A DNA stretch of 64,000 nucleotides from Paraescarpia echinospica (lineage: Eukaryota > Annelida > Polychaeta > Sabellida > Siboglinidae). The notes beneath the pieces are model-generated. The model saw only the letters and a program-made list of their open reading frames with translations. It did no database searches and was not told the DNA's origin. The position numbers were made by a program, and so were the translations under genes. Location of the stretch: NCBI GenBank assembly GCA_020002185.1, contig CM034539.1, positions 2,904,108-2,968,107 of the forward strand. Direction: 5' to 3'. Of the stretch, positions 35,131 to 46,157 are shown piece by piece. Numbering within the stretch: the stretch's first letter is position 1; each line of letters begins with the position of its first letter.

Positions 35131-35404
35131 TAGTTACCTTCTCTCGGCGGCTCTTCTTGCCCAGAAATTCGTAGCACCCCCTGTACGTAGCCGTACTTGA
35201 CCCGAACCGCCTCCTTGGTCATAGACTCTTTCGATGCTGCTGGGGACTGGGGGTATTGGCTTCATTGTACTTTGCATGTTTGTGTTGTTGGCCTACCCTT
35301 CCACGCTGGCCAGTCCGGGTTGGAAGGGGGAGACGTAGAGTGAACGTAATTGCCCAAGTTTCGACACGCCAGCCGAACCAGTACCGAACCATAACTCAGC
35401 CGGC

Positions 35405-35474
35405 GCCGGGATTTGAACCCCGGTCCCTCCTGTCGATAGTCCGGTACTCTAACCACTCTAATAATTCGGCCACT
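35405..35474 (-). other. tRNA-derived (SINE-like) head
   Basis: On the minus strand GTGGCCGAATTATTAGAGTGG (A-box-like, about 35472-35452) is followed by CCGGGGTTCAAATCCCGG, with a canonical B box GGTTCAAATCC at 35419-35409. The anticodon arm does not fold well and the T loop has eight bases, so it is not a functional tRNA. It points in the same direction as the LINE G endonuclease just downstream. Confidence 0.7.
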
Positions 35475-35482
35475 GCGCCCCA

Positions 35483-35634
35483 CTGAACACAACAATATCT
35501 AATAAAATAATTAAACACACAAAAATGCATATAATTTATATGCCTTTATATTGATGACAGGTTTGATTGGCAAGAACAAATAAATTTATTCCAGAACAAA
35601 TTAACCAGTGCTTTATACGCAAATAATAATCTTA
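35483..35634 (+). pseudogene. LINE L fragment (copy 2, upstream part)
   Basis: GAACACAACAATATCT through ACCAGTGCTTTATACGCAAAT; same as 26185-26340 and 41095-41225. Ends at AATAATCTTA, a likely target duplication with AATAATGTTA at 36780-36789. Confidence 0.75.
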
Positions 35635-36779
35635 GAATAAGATGTTAATTCAAAAATGCAGAGAATTCAACCATGACCTTAGGATCTGTTTCATAGATTA
35701 TTCAAAAGCTTTTGATAATGTTAGTCTTCAACAACTCTGGAAAGCCTTGATATACATGGGATTTTACCAGAAAATTACATCACTTATCCAACATTTATAT
35801 GTTGGACAGCAGTCTGCAGTGAGATTAGAGAGTGGTACCACAGATTGGTTCCCGGTCGGCAAGGGAGTGAGACAGGGGTACATTTTGTCCCCCCCCCATC
35901 TATTCAGTCTATACAGAGAATATCATGAGAGAGGTCGAGACTGACACGAGAAGCAAGTATTTTAATGGATTGAAAGTAAATGGACAGGAGATATATGAAT
36001 TGAGATATGCCGATGACACAGCGTTAATATCCGATTCAAAAGAAGGATTGGATAAAATGATAACTACTGTTAAAGAGCACAGGGAGATTAAAGGATTGAA
36101 ACTAAACGTAAAGAAGACTACGATAATGGATGTGAAGGGATGTCGAGAACCTCCAGAAGTCACAGTAGATGGCGAGGAAATAGAACGAGTGGAAAGTTTT
36201 GAATATCTGGGGTCACTGAAAGAAGCAGATGGAGATGGGACGAAAGAGATCAAGCAGGGGTTGGCAATGGCGAGTAAAAAGTTGACGGAGAGGAAGAAGC
36301 TGTGGAAAGCAACGAACAAAGATATGAAACTACGAATTATCCGAGTCTGCATATTTCCAACGGTTACGTATGGATGCGAAAACTGGACTCTTAATAAGAG
36401 CATTACTAAACGTATAAATCCATTTGAAAACAAGTGTTATAGAAATATATTATGAGTATCGTGGACTGAACGTAGAACTAACGAATCCATCGCATATGAG
36501 CTTGGTGTTATACCCGGTACTTTATTGAACTTTGTAAAGAAACAGAAACTAAGTTATTTCGGCCATGTGAAACGGCATCAGTCTCCAGAGAGACTAATAA
36601 TGGAAGGAAAAGTGGAAGGCAGCAGAAGCAGAGGAAGACCTAGGAGACAATGATAGAATGACATAGAGGAATGGATGGGAGCAGACGTCTGTCTAGTGGG
36701 GAGACTGGCAAACGAAAGAGCTGTCTATAGACAATCCATCAAGGCTGCAACGTCCTGAAATGGATAAGCAAACCCAACC
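35635..36779 (+). mobile_element. LINE G, 3' half, inserted in LINE L
   Basis: Starts inside the RT: MLIQKCREFNHDLRICF-IDYSKAFDNV (35642), VGKGVRQGYILSP (about 35860), then after a frameshift YADDTALISDSKEG (36006), FEYLGSLKEADGDG, TVTYGCENWTL (36360) and SYFGHVKRHQSPERLI, with a GRPRRQ block at about 36635 followed by a stop. The final YRQSIKAATS ends near 36758. It is 5'-truncated and lies between imperfect AATAATnTTA repeats. Confidence 0.85.
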
Positions 36780-37232
36780 AATAATGTTAATCACTACCTC
36801 CCAGTATCTGCTCTTAAAACAATTCATTACACTTTAGTTTATCCCTACTTGACATACGGAATCATCTTGTGGGAATCTACTTACAAAAACCATATCATGA
36901 AATTATTCATTATGCCAAAAGCGTTCCTTCCATTCTTAAGACTAACTATTCGGAACACTCTCACCCTCTCTTTACATGTAAGTAAATAAGTAAAATAAGT
37001 AAATTAATGTCCTCATGTAGATGATATACAATATATTTCAAGAGTAATATAACGCAGATGAGGTGGTTACCAGAGAAGTATAACTTATCGAGTCTAACAT
37101 TCATAAAATTGCAAGATATTTATTAAATTGAAGTTAAAAAATGTATGTACAATTATGTCAACGGGACCCTACCACATTCTCTATCTGATATTTTCACATT
37201 TACCTATGACATGCGCATTCATAAAACGAGAT
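36780..37232 (+). pseudogene. LINE L fragment (copy 2, downstream part)
   Basis: YLTYGIILWESTYKNHI region at 36830-36900, an unrelated ~130-bp insert at about 36980-37105, then VKCMYNYVNGTLPHSL and TYDMRIHKTR to 37232, where it is cut by LINE E. Confidence 0.7.
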
Positions 37233-38400
37233 AAACTTTGGAGGTTATTGACTTAACACCAGTAGGGAGTAAGTTCCACAAGTTGGTGCAACAACCGAAA
37301 AGGCTGGAGTTCCAGCATACGTCTTAACTATGGGAATAAAAAGTACATCAGAGTATGCCGACCGAAGCTGTTTAGGTTTCTTTGCTGGAGTAAGCATAGA
37401 ATATAGGTATGCGTTTTGTGTGGATGAAAGGGCTTGATAAGTAATTGAACAGATCTTAAAAATAATGCGATATCGCACAGGTAACCATTGCGAGAAAAAC
37501 GAGGAGATCGATCTACTACACTTGCCAAACAATTTCGGACACGTTGAAATTTAGTAAGGTCCTTGCTAGCGATATTATAAAGGAGGGAATTGCAATAGTC
37601 AAGTTTGCTGCTAACAAGAGCTGTTGCAATAGTTTTAGCAGCAAAAATGACATATACTTTCGAATACAGCGAAGATCACTAAAATTTAAGTTGTCATCAA
37701 AGATTACTCCTAGGGTGCTAGTGTGATATGCCGACTCAAAACACGCGTTGGGAATAACCATCAAATTTACCACACTGTATAGGTTACCAATGTTGAGAAA
37801 TTCAGTCTTATTTGCATTTAACATTAATTTGCTGTCAGTCATCCTGTGGAAGATAAATTGGAGGCAATCACTAAGCTGGTTAAGGGACCGATTTATATAC
37901 GAGTAGCCAATGAAATGTAGATCTGTGTATCGTTAAATAAAGATGATAATACAAATTATACCTTTGGATAGCATAGCTTAATGGCGTGGTGTAGAGAGTT
38001 AAAAGCAAAGGTTCAAGTACAGAACCCTGGGGAACACGACATAAAGTGGGCAGTTCAGCAGAAAAGCAATTCGCAATCTTAATGGTTTTGTATCTATCAG
38101 TTAGGAATGAAGAAAACCAGCTCAGTGCTGTGCTAGATATGCCGTACCACTTTGATCTACGTTTAATTAGAATGGTATGATCAATGACTTCAAAGGCGAC
38201 AGATAGATCAATTAAGGGCATGGCAGTTACTTTATCAATATCACTGTTTAAGTTAATATCATGATGTACTTTTAAGAGAACCATTTATGTTGAATGAAAT
38301 GGTTTATATGCTGATTGTAACTCATCAGTTAATATATTTGCGCTAATGTGATATATTACACGGCGTGCTACACTTTTTTGTAGGATGATTATGCATATAT
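37233..38400 (-). mobile_element. LINE E copy, L2/CR1-like
   Basis: Minus strand. From the 5' side: LEKVVA-like scrap (38390-38290), LLKVHHDINLNSDIDKV, LIDLSVAFEVIDHTILIKR (38210-38150), SSFLTDRYKTIKI and CRVPQGSVLEPLLLTLY (38050-38000; GP is EP), a damaged YADD region (about 37940), SKLMLNANKTEFLNIG (37830) and QWLPVRYRIIFKI (37490), then TPAFSVVAPT (37290). Frameshifts occur around 37880 and 37520-37600. Confidence 0.8.
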
Positions 38401-38972
38401 AAAACGTGCATAAATATTAATGCACAATTTCAGCAAAGATTAGAAAACGTCAACAAATATGATAGATCAATAGCATGTTCTTCATATATAAATCAAGCAA
38501 AATACGATCTAATATAATTACTGATGTTACGCTAAATTCATTATAAATGTAACGACTACCAATAGATGATTACTTCTATTACAAATTTGCATGAAAGTAC
38601 CAAATTGTACAACAACAAAACATGTTATCATGTAGATAATGTATAATCGTACTTACAAACTTAACTTATATAAAAGTAACAACATTAATATACGGCTTAT
38701 TAAATCAAGGTACACAAAGTAAGCATTGCAGGACAGGTACACGATATAAAAGGCACGTTTTAAATTGCATAACTTGTATAAAATAATAACACTAAACTAC
38801 GGCTTAATATATCAAGATACAAATAATAAGCATTGTAGGATTGTTTTGCATGGCAAGGCACGTATTAAATTGCATAAAAATATACTTTTCACCATGCAAT
38901 CACCATAGAAACATACAACGTAATACATTATTATAAGTGTAGTTTGTCACTGTTGCGTGAGTTCCTAAAATA
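38400..38972 (+). repeat. Repeat R2 (copy II) with two ~115-bp units
   Basis: As 22900-23420 and 32560-33340; the GGCTTA(A/T)TA to AAGGCACGT(A/T)TTAAATTG unit occurs twice (about 38693 and 38800). Confidence 0.8.
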
Positions 38973-38974
38973 AT

Positions 38975-39300
38975 ATGTTGGTCAATCCTGTGATGTTTGA
39001 AACGTTAACACATTGTATTGCCATGATAAACAACACGATACTGTTCGACCTATCAGTGAAACCGTTTCATAGGTGCTATAATTATGTTGAAGTGGTCGTT
39101 GCAATATATCAAACACACTCCCATCTGTCGGCCAAAGGTGGAAAACTGATTAAAGATGCCCTCACGTTACACAGATGTAAACGTAAACAACCCTCTCCAA
39201 ACACGGAGGCGAAGAAACAGTTGCAAAATGACAAATTATTATTGTTTCGGGCAGCTGCTGTGGCGACAGCCGGTGGCGCCATATTACGAAGATAATCAAA
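38975..39300 (+). repeat. Repeat R1, copy in block II
   Basis: CCCATCTGTCGGCCAAAGG, CAAAATGACAAATTAT and GACAGCCGGTGGCGCCATATTACG; collinear with 23440-23780 and 23895-24180. Confidence 0.8.
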
Positions 39301-39567
39301 CCTACTTCCAGAAGTCTTTATTTGTGGCGCCACCTAGTGATCATGAATGTGAACATCAGACAATGCCTGCGATTGCAAACACACAAAATAAAGATGCAAT
39401 TGCTTTACCTAGAAACTTCCAACTGCAACTCCCCCCTCGAAGCACACATAAAAACTCCAACAACTCTTGAAATATCGAGCTCAGTTCTGTTTCAACACAG
39501 CGTACACACATCGCCACCCAGCAGCCTACGGGCCTGCAGTGGCAACTCAGTACTAATTTGATCAACC
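39300..39567 (+). repeat. Repeat R3, copy II
   Basis: Partner of 24200-24472; ends GATCAACCTT directly at the LINE E2 tail. Confidence 0.8.
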
Positions 39568-41060
39568 TTATAATAATAATAACTTCTATTGCGCCTAAAT
39601 CCTTGGAAACCAGAGGCGCATCAAAAAAGGAATGGTCAATCTCAAAATTCATAAGTAGTATTCCGATTGTTAACAGATGGGTCAAGGCACTAGGGAGTTA
39701 CGGACGACGGAATTTTGTAATATTTCCAACTGATCTAACACTAAGAGGGAGCATATTCCAAAGAGTTGGTGCAGCAACAGAAAAAGCCCTAGTTCCAATG
39801 TTAGTGTTGACTCTAGGAACAAAAAGTAGGTCTGAACTAGATGATCGAAGCTGGATAGGTTTTCTTACAGGAGTAAGCAATGAATGCAAATAAGATGGTT
39901 GCATATTGGACAGTGCCTGGTATGTAATGGTATATATCTTAAATATTATACGATATCGTACAGGAAGCCAATGCAAAGACTTCAAAAGTGGTACAGAGCG
40001 AGAAAAACGAGGAGATCTTGTAACTACTCTTGCTAGACAATTTTGGACACGCTGAAGTGTTGTGATATCCTTGCTAGCGATATTATAAAGGAAGGAATTG
40101 CAATAGCCAAGTCTGCTGCTAACAAGCGCTGTTGCAATAGTCTTAGCAACAGAAAATGACATTTACCGGCGAATACGGCGAAGATCACGAATATGATAAA
40201 AACAGCAGCGACATGTTTGAGATATGTGTTGTCGGAAATTGAAGTTACTATAAAAAATCACTCCTAGATTCCGCACCGATGTTGCTGGCGTGATATACTG
40301 ATTCAAAATACGCATAGGAAAAAAACCATCCAGTTTACTACGCTGCATTGGAGTACCAATAATGATCAATTCAGTTTTATTTGCATTTAATTTCAACTTG
40401 CTGACAGTCATCCAGTAGAAGATGTCTTGAGGGCAATCACTAAGTTGGTTAAGGGAGCGATTTGTATCCGAGGTAGCCAATGAAATGTAGATCTGAGTAT
40501 CATCAGCATAAAGATCCAAGTCATGTCTTTGTATAACAGAGCTTAGTGGCGTTACAATTAATGTTCAAGTTATGAAGTTATGAACCTTTAAGAGGGCAGT
40601 CTCTGTTGAATGAAACTGTCTATATACCGATTGTGACACATTAGTTATGAAATTTGTGCTTATGTGAGATCTTAGACGACTTGCTACAACCTTTTCTAGT
40701 ATTTTGGAAATAAAGCTGAGGTTAGAAATAGGTCTATAAGTGTTTAGGTCTTGTTTAGGCAGAGATGACTTCTTAAGAAGTGGTGTGACATGGGCGTATT
40801 TGAAATATAAAAAAACAGCCACATCAAAGTGAAGCATTTGTAATATTTGATATAGGTCCAATAGTGTATCGATACATGCTTTTAGCAGTATTGTTGGAGA
40901 TGGATCAAGTGCACAAGATTTATTTTGGGAGGACATAATTATTTTCCTAACTTCATTAACTGTTGCAGGTTCAAATTATACAAGTAGATAATTTACTTTT
41001 GGAAAGTCCACACTGACATTACTTAAATGATGGAGTAGGCCGTCTGTGTAGAATGTTGTT
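39568..41060 (-). mobile_element. LINE E2, L2/CR1-like, internally deleted
   Basis: Minus strand, 3' tail (TTA)n seen as ATAATAATAATAA at 39569. RT pieces: SCALDPSPTILLKACID (40910), RPISNLSFISKILEKVVASR (40730-40680) and HSTETALLKVH (40600); then LYADDTQIYISL (40515), KLKLNANKTELIIIG, LVSSRLGYCNSFLYNIASK (40130) and RSPRFSRSVPLLKSLHWLP (40020-39960), then TRAFSVAAPTLWNMLP (39790-39745). The segment between HSTETALLKVH and YADD, including the first catalytic Asp and the PQGS motif, is deleted near 40545. Confidence 0.85.
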
Positions 41061-41069
41061 GACGCAGTT

Positions 41070-41290
41070 GCATTCGATTAGAGAGGGTTCGATCGAACAG
41101 AACACAACAATATCTTATAAAATAATTCATCGCAAATCATTTCTTTGCCTTTATATAGATGACAGGCTTGATTGGCAAGAACAAATAAATGCACTCAAGA
41201 ACAAATTAACCAGTGCTTTATATGCAACTACAAACGTTAATAGCTACCTCTAAGTATCTGCACTTAAAACAAGTTATAAAACTTTTGTTT
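41070..41290 (+). pseudogene. LINE L fragment (copy 3)
   Basis: Translation at 41130-41250 gives SFLCLYIDDRLDWQEQINAL and NKLTSALYATTNVNSYL, a LINE RT region just after the palm. Its left edge repeats the junction seen near 26150-26190 (CATT(C)(G)ATTAGAGAGG(G)TTTCGATCGAA), so the two loci share a common ancestor joint. Confidence 0.75.
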
Positions 41291-41299
41291 ACCCCTACG

Positions 41300-42570
41300 A
41301 TAAAAAAAGAACTGTTTTCGACATTCATTATTTCATCTGCCCACCAAAGGTTGTAGAGCTGTTGTTTTCGTTCAATTATAATACTTCGCATTGCAAGTCA
41401 GATGTTTGTGTATCACATGTTGTTTATTTTGTATGGTTTTCGTAATGATTTGTTTTGCGATGTTAATAAAATAGTAAACAGTATACACACATTCAGAAAA
41501 GATGCAGGGAAGGCAATGCTGCGGACCACTTTAAATTAATCCAATTAATTAATTAATGTAATTACCAGTTTTTTATATTAGAGGAGCTGTGCTATATTTT
41601 TTTGTAAATGCATAATTTCTTAGTATGCTTATTCCATATGGCCATACACAAAATTCCGCAATTTGAATCTTTAAATGACTCAGTGTCCATCAGAGGCAAC
41701 ATATTTATTCCAGTTTTGTTGTGCCTCCGATGACGCCCAGAGCACAGACAATGGCTTGGTATCACAAATCAATATACAATGGCTTTCAATAGTTTATTAA
41801 ATCTCCTGTGCCCTTCCAAAATCATTGACCTGTACTAGAGATACCAAGACGATTTCGTGACAACTTTTGTAGAAGTATAATGGTATGTCAACAGCGTCAA
41901 TTATTTACAAATTATATACATTTCTCGACAGCACAACATGTATTGCTTGGCTAGCTCACAACATTATTTGAAACATTTGCTTTTTGGTAGAAACATATGA
42001 ATAAAACAGTAGTAGTAGTTTTAGCATATATGCAATCAATGTGTATATAAAATATCAAAACATTATGATTAAATGCGTATAATAATTATATAACATTTAT
42101 ATGACATATTGCAAAAGATTGCCTTTATTTTGCTGCGAAGTAGAAGAGGTCTAACGTGTGTTACGTTGCCAACCAGTCGTCATCAATTAGTGTCAAGTAG
42201 AATAAGTGTCAAAGGGACAAACAGCGTGACAAATGAATTGCTGCATGGTAAATGATTTTGACTGATCTTACATTCGATGTGGTTTGCAGGATGTAAGTCC
42301 GAATCAACTGTAGCAACACATTTAAATTGCGTTTCCACTTCCCTGTTTGTTCCGGTCTACTTACGAACATTCGTGAATAAATTCACGAAGTATTCGCGAA
42401 TTTATTCAGTTAATCGTTACGCAGCTCTTTCTTCCCATGACTATTCCCAGTTACGTCGTCTTCGTCAGACTACCGTAATAATTAGTGTATTGTCGTATAT
42501 TCCGTATTCTTATCAAGCAGTATTAAATAATTAGTTAGTATGTTATTTTGCACAACCTATGATTTACATA
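41300..42570 (+). repeat. Repeat R4, copy with ~1-kb internal deletion
   Basis: 41300-41960 matches 28690-29340, and 41975-42570 matches 30345-30880; the segment in between is missing. No coding potential. Confidence 0.8.
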
Positions 42571-43089
42571 TAATTACGCACACGGATATGGGATACAAGC
42601 TTCATTTCAGTTGTTCCATAATGTACTTATATATGCTCTCTGTCATATTTATATTCTGAATATTTTGTACTGTTACAATAATAAAATAGTTTTAATGTTT
42701 CGTAATATATTTTATATGCATAGTTGGCCCCTGCATTGTTGTCAAATTAATGTTTTCTTCTGTTTGCTATAATACAAGGCAGCGTACTGTTTTCTACGTG
42801 TGCACACTAATGGTATCATGCCGCCTCCAAGTTTAATAAACAAACAATGCATTTGAATTAAACTTTATTTTATAATGGGCTAGTTATTCATCCACTTTTA
42901 AAAAAGTTTTAGCAAGATTTAATAAGATTGCTATGCAGCGACAAACGAAAAGCAAGGAATGGCTCATAGAGAGACCATCATGTTTGTGTGTCATTGTACA
43001 AAACCACTCATTCTGTGATATGTTTCAATTTTTTTTAAATCATATTTTGGCTGCACTCAATGTATCAACAATACAATCAGTTTTACAAT
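42571..43089. other. No gene recognised
   Basis: AT-rich. A GCAAGATTTAATAAGATTG string at 42912 vaguely recalls the tail of the A/B LINE family but no LINE body adjoins it. Confidence 0.45.
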
Positions 43090-44640
43090 CAGCACGTGTG
43101 TCCCTCGTTTCGTGTTTTATATCTGTTGAACGTTAGATTTTTCTAGATGTTTGTCTTTTGAACGTGCTGACTTTGTAACCCGAATGCATACATTTATAGT
43201 CTTACCCATCACTCATGTCATAGTTTGACCCATTGACCTAACAAGCCAACTAGTGAATTTACGTGTCAGTTTGGGGATGATCAGTTAGTATAAATACCAC
43301 ATTTGTCCATTGAACGTATTGACTTTGCAGGCTTGTGTGTGTTTAGCCTTGTAAATCTGTTTAAAATATCATCTTTTGTCTAGATATTTGCTTCTTGAAA
43401 TTGTCGATCTTGCTTCCTTGAATGCTATTTTTCTTGTGTCTCTTGTTTCGTGTTATATATAAAACGAAACAAGTGTTGAACGTTAGATTTTTCTAGGTAT
43501 TTGTCTTTTGAACGTACTGACTTTACTGGTTTGTGGGTGTTTAACCTTGTATGTCTGTTGAAAATATAATCTTTTTTCTAGATGTTTGTCTCTAGAACGT
43601 GTAGATGTTGCTTCTTTTATAGTAGTATTTCGTCTTGTATGTCTCATGTTTCGTGTTTCATATCTGTTAAACGTTAGATTTTTCTTGACGTTTGTTTTTT
43701 GAACGTGCTGATTTTGGACCCTGTGTGCATAAAGTTTATAGTCTTAACCATCATTCATGTCATAGTTTGACCTATTTCACTACGAAGAAGGGCCACCTAG
43801 TGACTTTACCTGTCAGTTTGGGGATGACCAGTTCATATAAGTTACATGATTGTTCATTGAACGTATTGACTTTCCAGGTTTGTGGGTGTTTAGCCTTGCA
43901 TGTATGTTGACAATATGCGATTTTGCTTCTTTGAGTGGTATTTCGTGTTTCATATCTGTTGAACGTTATATTTTGTCTAGATGTTTGACTTTTGAACGTG
44001 CTGACTTTGGACCCCGTGTGCATGAATCTTTCCCATCATTCATGTTATAGCTTGACCTATTGACCTCCCCAGAAGCTCCACCTAGTGATTCCACGTGTCA
44101 GTATGGGGGTGACCAGTTCGTATAAGTATATGTTTGTCCATTGAACATATTTATTTTGCTGGTTTGTTGGTGCTTAACCTTGTATGTCTGTTCAAAATAT
44201 GCGATTTTGCTTCTTTTAGTGGTATTTCGTCTTGTGTGTCTGTTGTTTTGTGTTTCAAATATGTTAGAATGTTCTAGATGTTTGTCATTTGAACGTGCTG
44301 ACTTTGGATCCCGCGTGCATAAATGCTATGGTGTTACATTCACGTCATAGTTTGATGGTATTGACCTACAAAGAAGCGCCACACACAGTTCGTATAAGTA
44401 ATATGTTTGTCCACTGAACGTATTAACTTTGCTGTTTTATGGGTGTTTCTAGGTGTTTGTGTCTTTAATGTATCGATTTTGTTTCTATGAGTGGTACTTC
44501 GTCTTGTGTGTCTGTGGTTTCTTTTTTCATATATGTTGAACGTTAGATTGTTCTAGATTTTTTTGAGCGTGCTGACTTTGGAACCCGTGTAAATAAATGT
44601 TTTAGTCTTGTCCATAATCCATGTCATAGTTTGATCCCAA
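43090..44640 (+). repeat. Tandem repeat, ~290-bp units with ~100-bp subunits
   Basis: GAACGTGCTGA(C/T)TTTG occurs at 43161, 43702, 43995, 44292 and (as GAGCGTGCTGACTTTG) near 44566; steps of 293, 297 and 274, the first step being longer. Each unit also has GTTGAACGTTAGATTTTTCTAG, CATAGTTTGACC and ATTGAACGTATTGACTTT. Related TTTGTC..TTGAACGT strings inside a unit suggest older subunits. Confidence 0.8.
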
Positions 44641-44869
44641 AATTCTATCGTAGGTCCATCACCTAATTGAAAGTATATAAACTTTTCCGTACTAAATTCA
44701 TCATACCACCGTTACTTCATCATTTCCGCGCACGCAAACTCACACCCATTTAGCACCCGTAAGTCTATCATCGGCGAACCTAGTGGACAGGATATAACTT
44801 TTTTCGCCACCCAATTACCGCCCCTTATTCCATCATATCACCTTCACACACGTCCGACATGTCACGTTC

Positions 44870-45140
44870 AAAACGTTCAAAAGCCAAACATCTAGAAAAA
44901 TATAACGCTCAACTGCTAAAAACAAGAGACACACAAAAGAAATAGTACTCAAAGAAGCACAACCGACAGGTTCAAGAGACAAACATTTAAAAAAAGATAA
45001 TATTTTCAACAGATAGACAGGCTAAACACCCATGAACCACCAAAGTCAATATGATCAATGATCAAACATGTTACTTATATGAACTGGTCACCCCCACACT
45101 AAAGGTGGCTCTGCTTGGTAGGTCAATAGGTCAATGGGAC
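44870..45140 (-). repeat. Inverted unit of the ~290-bp repeat
   Basis: Read on the minus strand: ATTGACCTACCAAGCAGAGCCACC, GGGGGTGACCAGTTCATATAAG, GGGTGTTTAGCCTG and TTTTTCTAGATGTTTGGCTTTTGAACG (breaks ignored), the same order as in 43760-43990. It faces the array across a 230-bp spacer. Confidence 0.8.
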
Positions 45141-46079
45141 GTCATTTAAAAAATATAACTGATTCATAACACTCATTCAAAAAAGTGAAGAAAAAAGTGA
45201 AAGAAAAATGCAAAACAATTGAAAACAATGAAAAAAGATAAACACATTTTTTTAAGTCAAAAAATGACAGAACAAAATTTGAATCCGACCAACCCACGTG
45301 TCCTACCCAGAATAGATGTCCCTTACACACGCTCTCACCCGCTAAGAGGCAGTTATTAAGTGTTCCCAACAAACCATTCGTCCTACCCACGGCCTGTACC
45401 AGTTGCTAAGATGGGCGATAATTAGGGATGTGTCGTCACCGAATCACTCGGTATGAGACAGAGGATGAATTAAATGTGAACATTTTAAAAACTTCTCTTT
45501 AGTACTGACGTATGTGTTACTTAAGTTAATTATGTCATTGTGACATCAGGTAACACAAAATTGTTCGCATTGTTTGAAAATGTTATTAATTTGTATAAAT
45601 CTAAATACCTGGTGCAAATAGCAAAGTAAATTACATAGTTACACCAATAAAGTTGTTTTCTTTTCTTAATTTAGGAATTTGTTTGTTATGTGCTTTGAAG
45701 AGGACACATTTCTTTTTTTAAGATTATTAATAAATGTCATAATCAAAAGTGGACAAAAAACAAAAATATATAATGAACATCAATGTAATTTGAATGTGAA
45801 TATTTTTTTTTACAAATTTGCTGTTACTAATATTTTCCATTTACAATTTCAATAATTAGACGCACAATTAAAACTACTTATATATTCAAAGTGAATTCCC
45901 ATGATTTTACAAACGTGATGCTGTATAGTAGTCATTTTGTACAGCAAATTTTAGCTCCAATTTATTAACTCAGTCTTTGAAGCACCCGATCATTAAAAGA
46001 ACGTCGTATACCCGTTACCCCGGATCAGTTACTGGTTAATAGTCATTATAATACATACTTATTAGCAAGACTTGTCATT

Positions 46080-46082
<3 letters not shown>
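45141..46082. other. No gene recognised
   Basis: Strongly AT-rich; one minus-strand ORF at 45142-45390 is low-complexity (Phe/Ser-rich) and not credible. Confidence 0.45.

Positions 46083-46156
<74 letters not shown>
46083..46156. repeat. (GT)n microsatellite
   Basis: Uninterrupted GT run of about 74 bases that leads straight into the 72-bp minisatellite. Confidence 0.97.

Positions 46157-46157
<1 letters not shown>

Larger units (their letters stand above)
33604..35482 (-). mobile_element. LINE G, 5' half, inverted
   Basis: Minus strand: tRNA-like head (35474-35405), 5' UTR, endonuclease, and the start of the RT, stopping abruptly after VIIFKK at 33604 with no 3' tail. The matching 3' half of this type of LINE is on the plus strand at 35635-36779, starting about 50 residues further on. 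Head-to-head halves suggest a twin-priming 5' inversion or a later rearrangement; a 150-bp LINE L fragment lies between them. Confidence 0.75.

Noticed and set aside
35405..35474. Functional tRNA gene
   Set aside because: The B box is good but the anticodon arm and T loop are irregular and no proper acceptor stem is seen.
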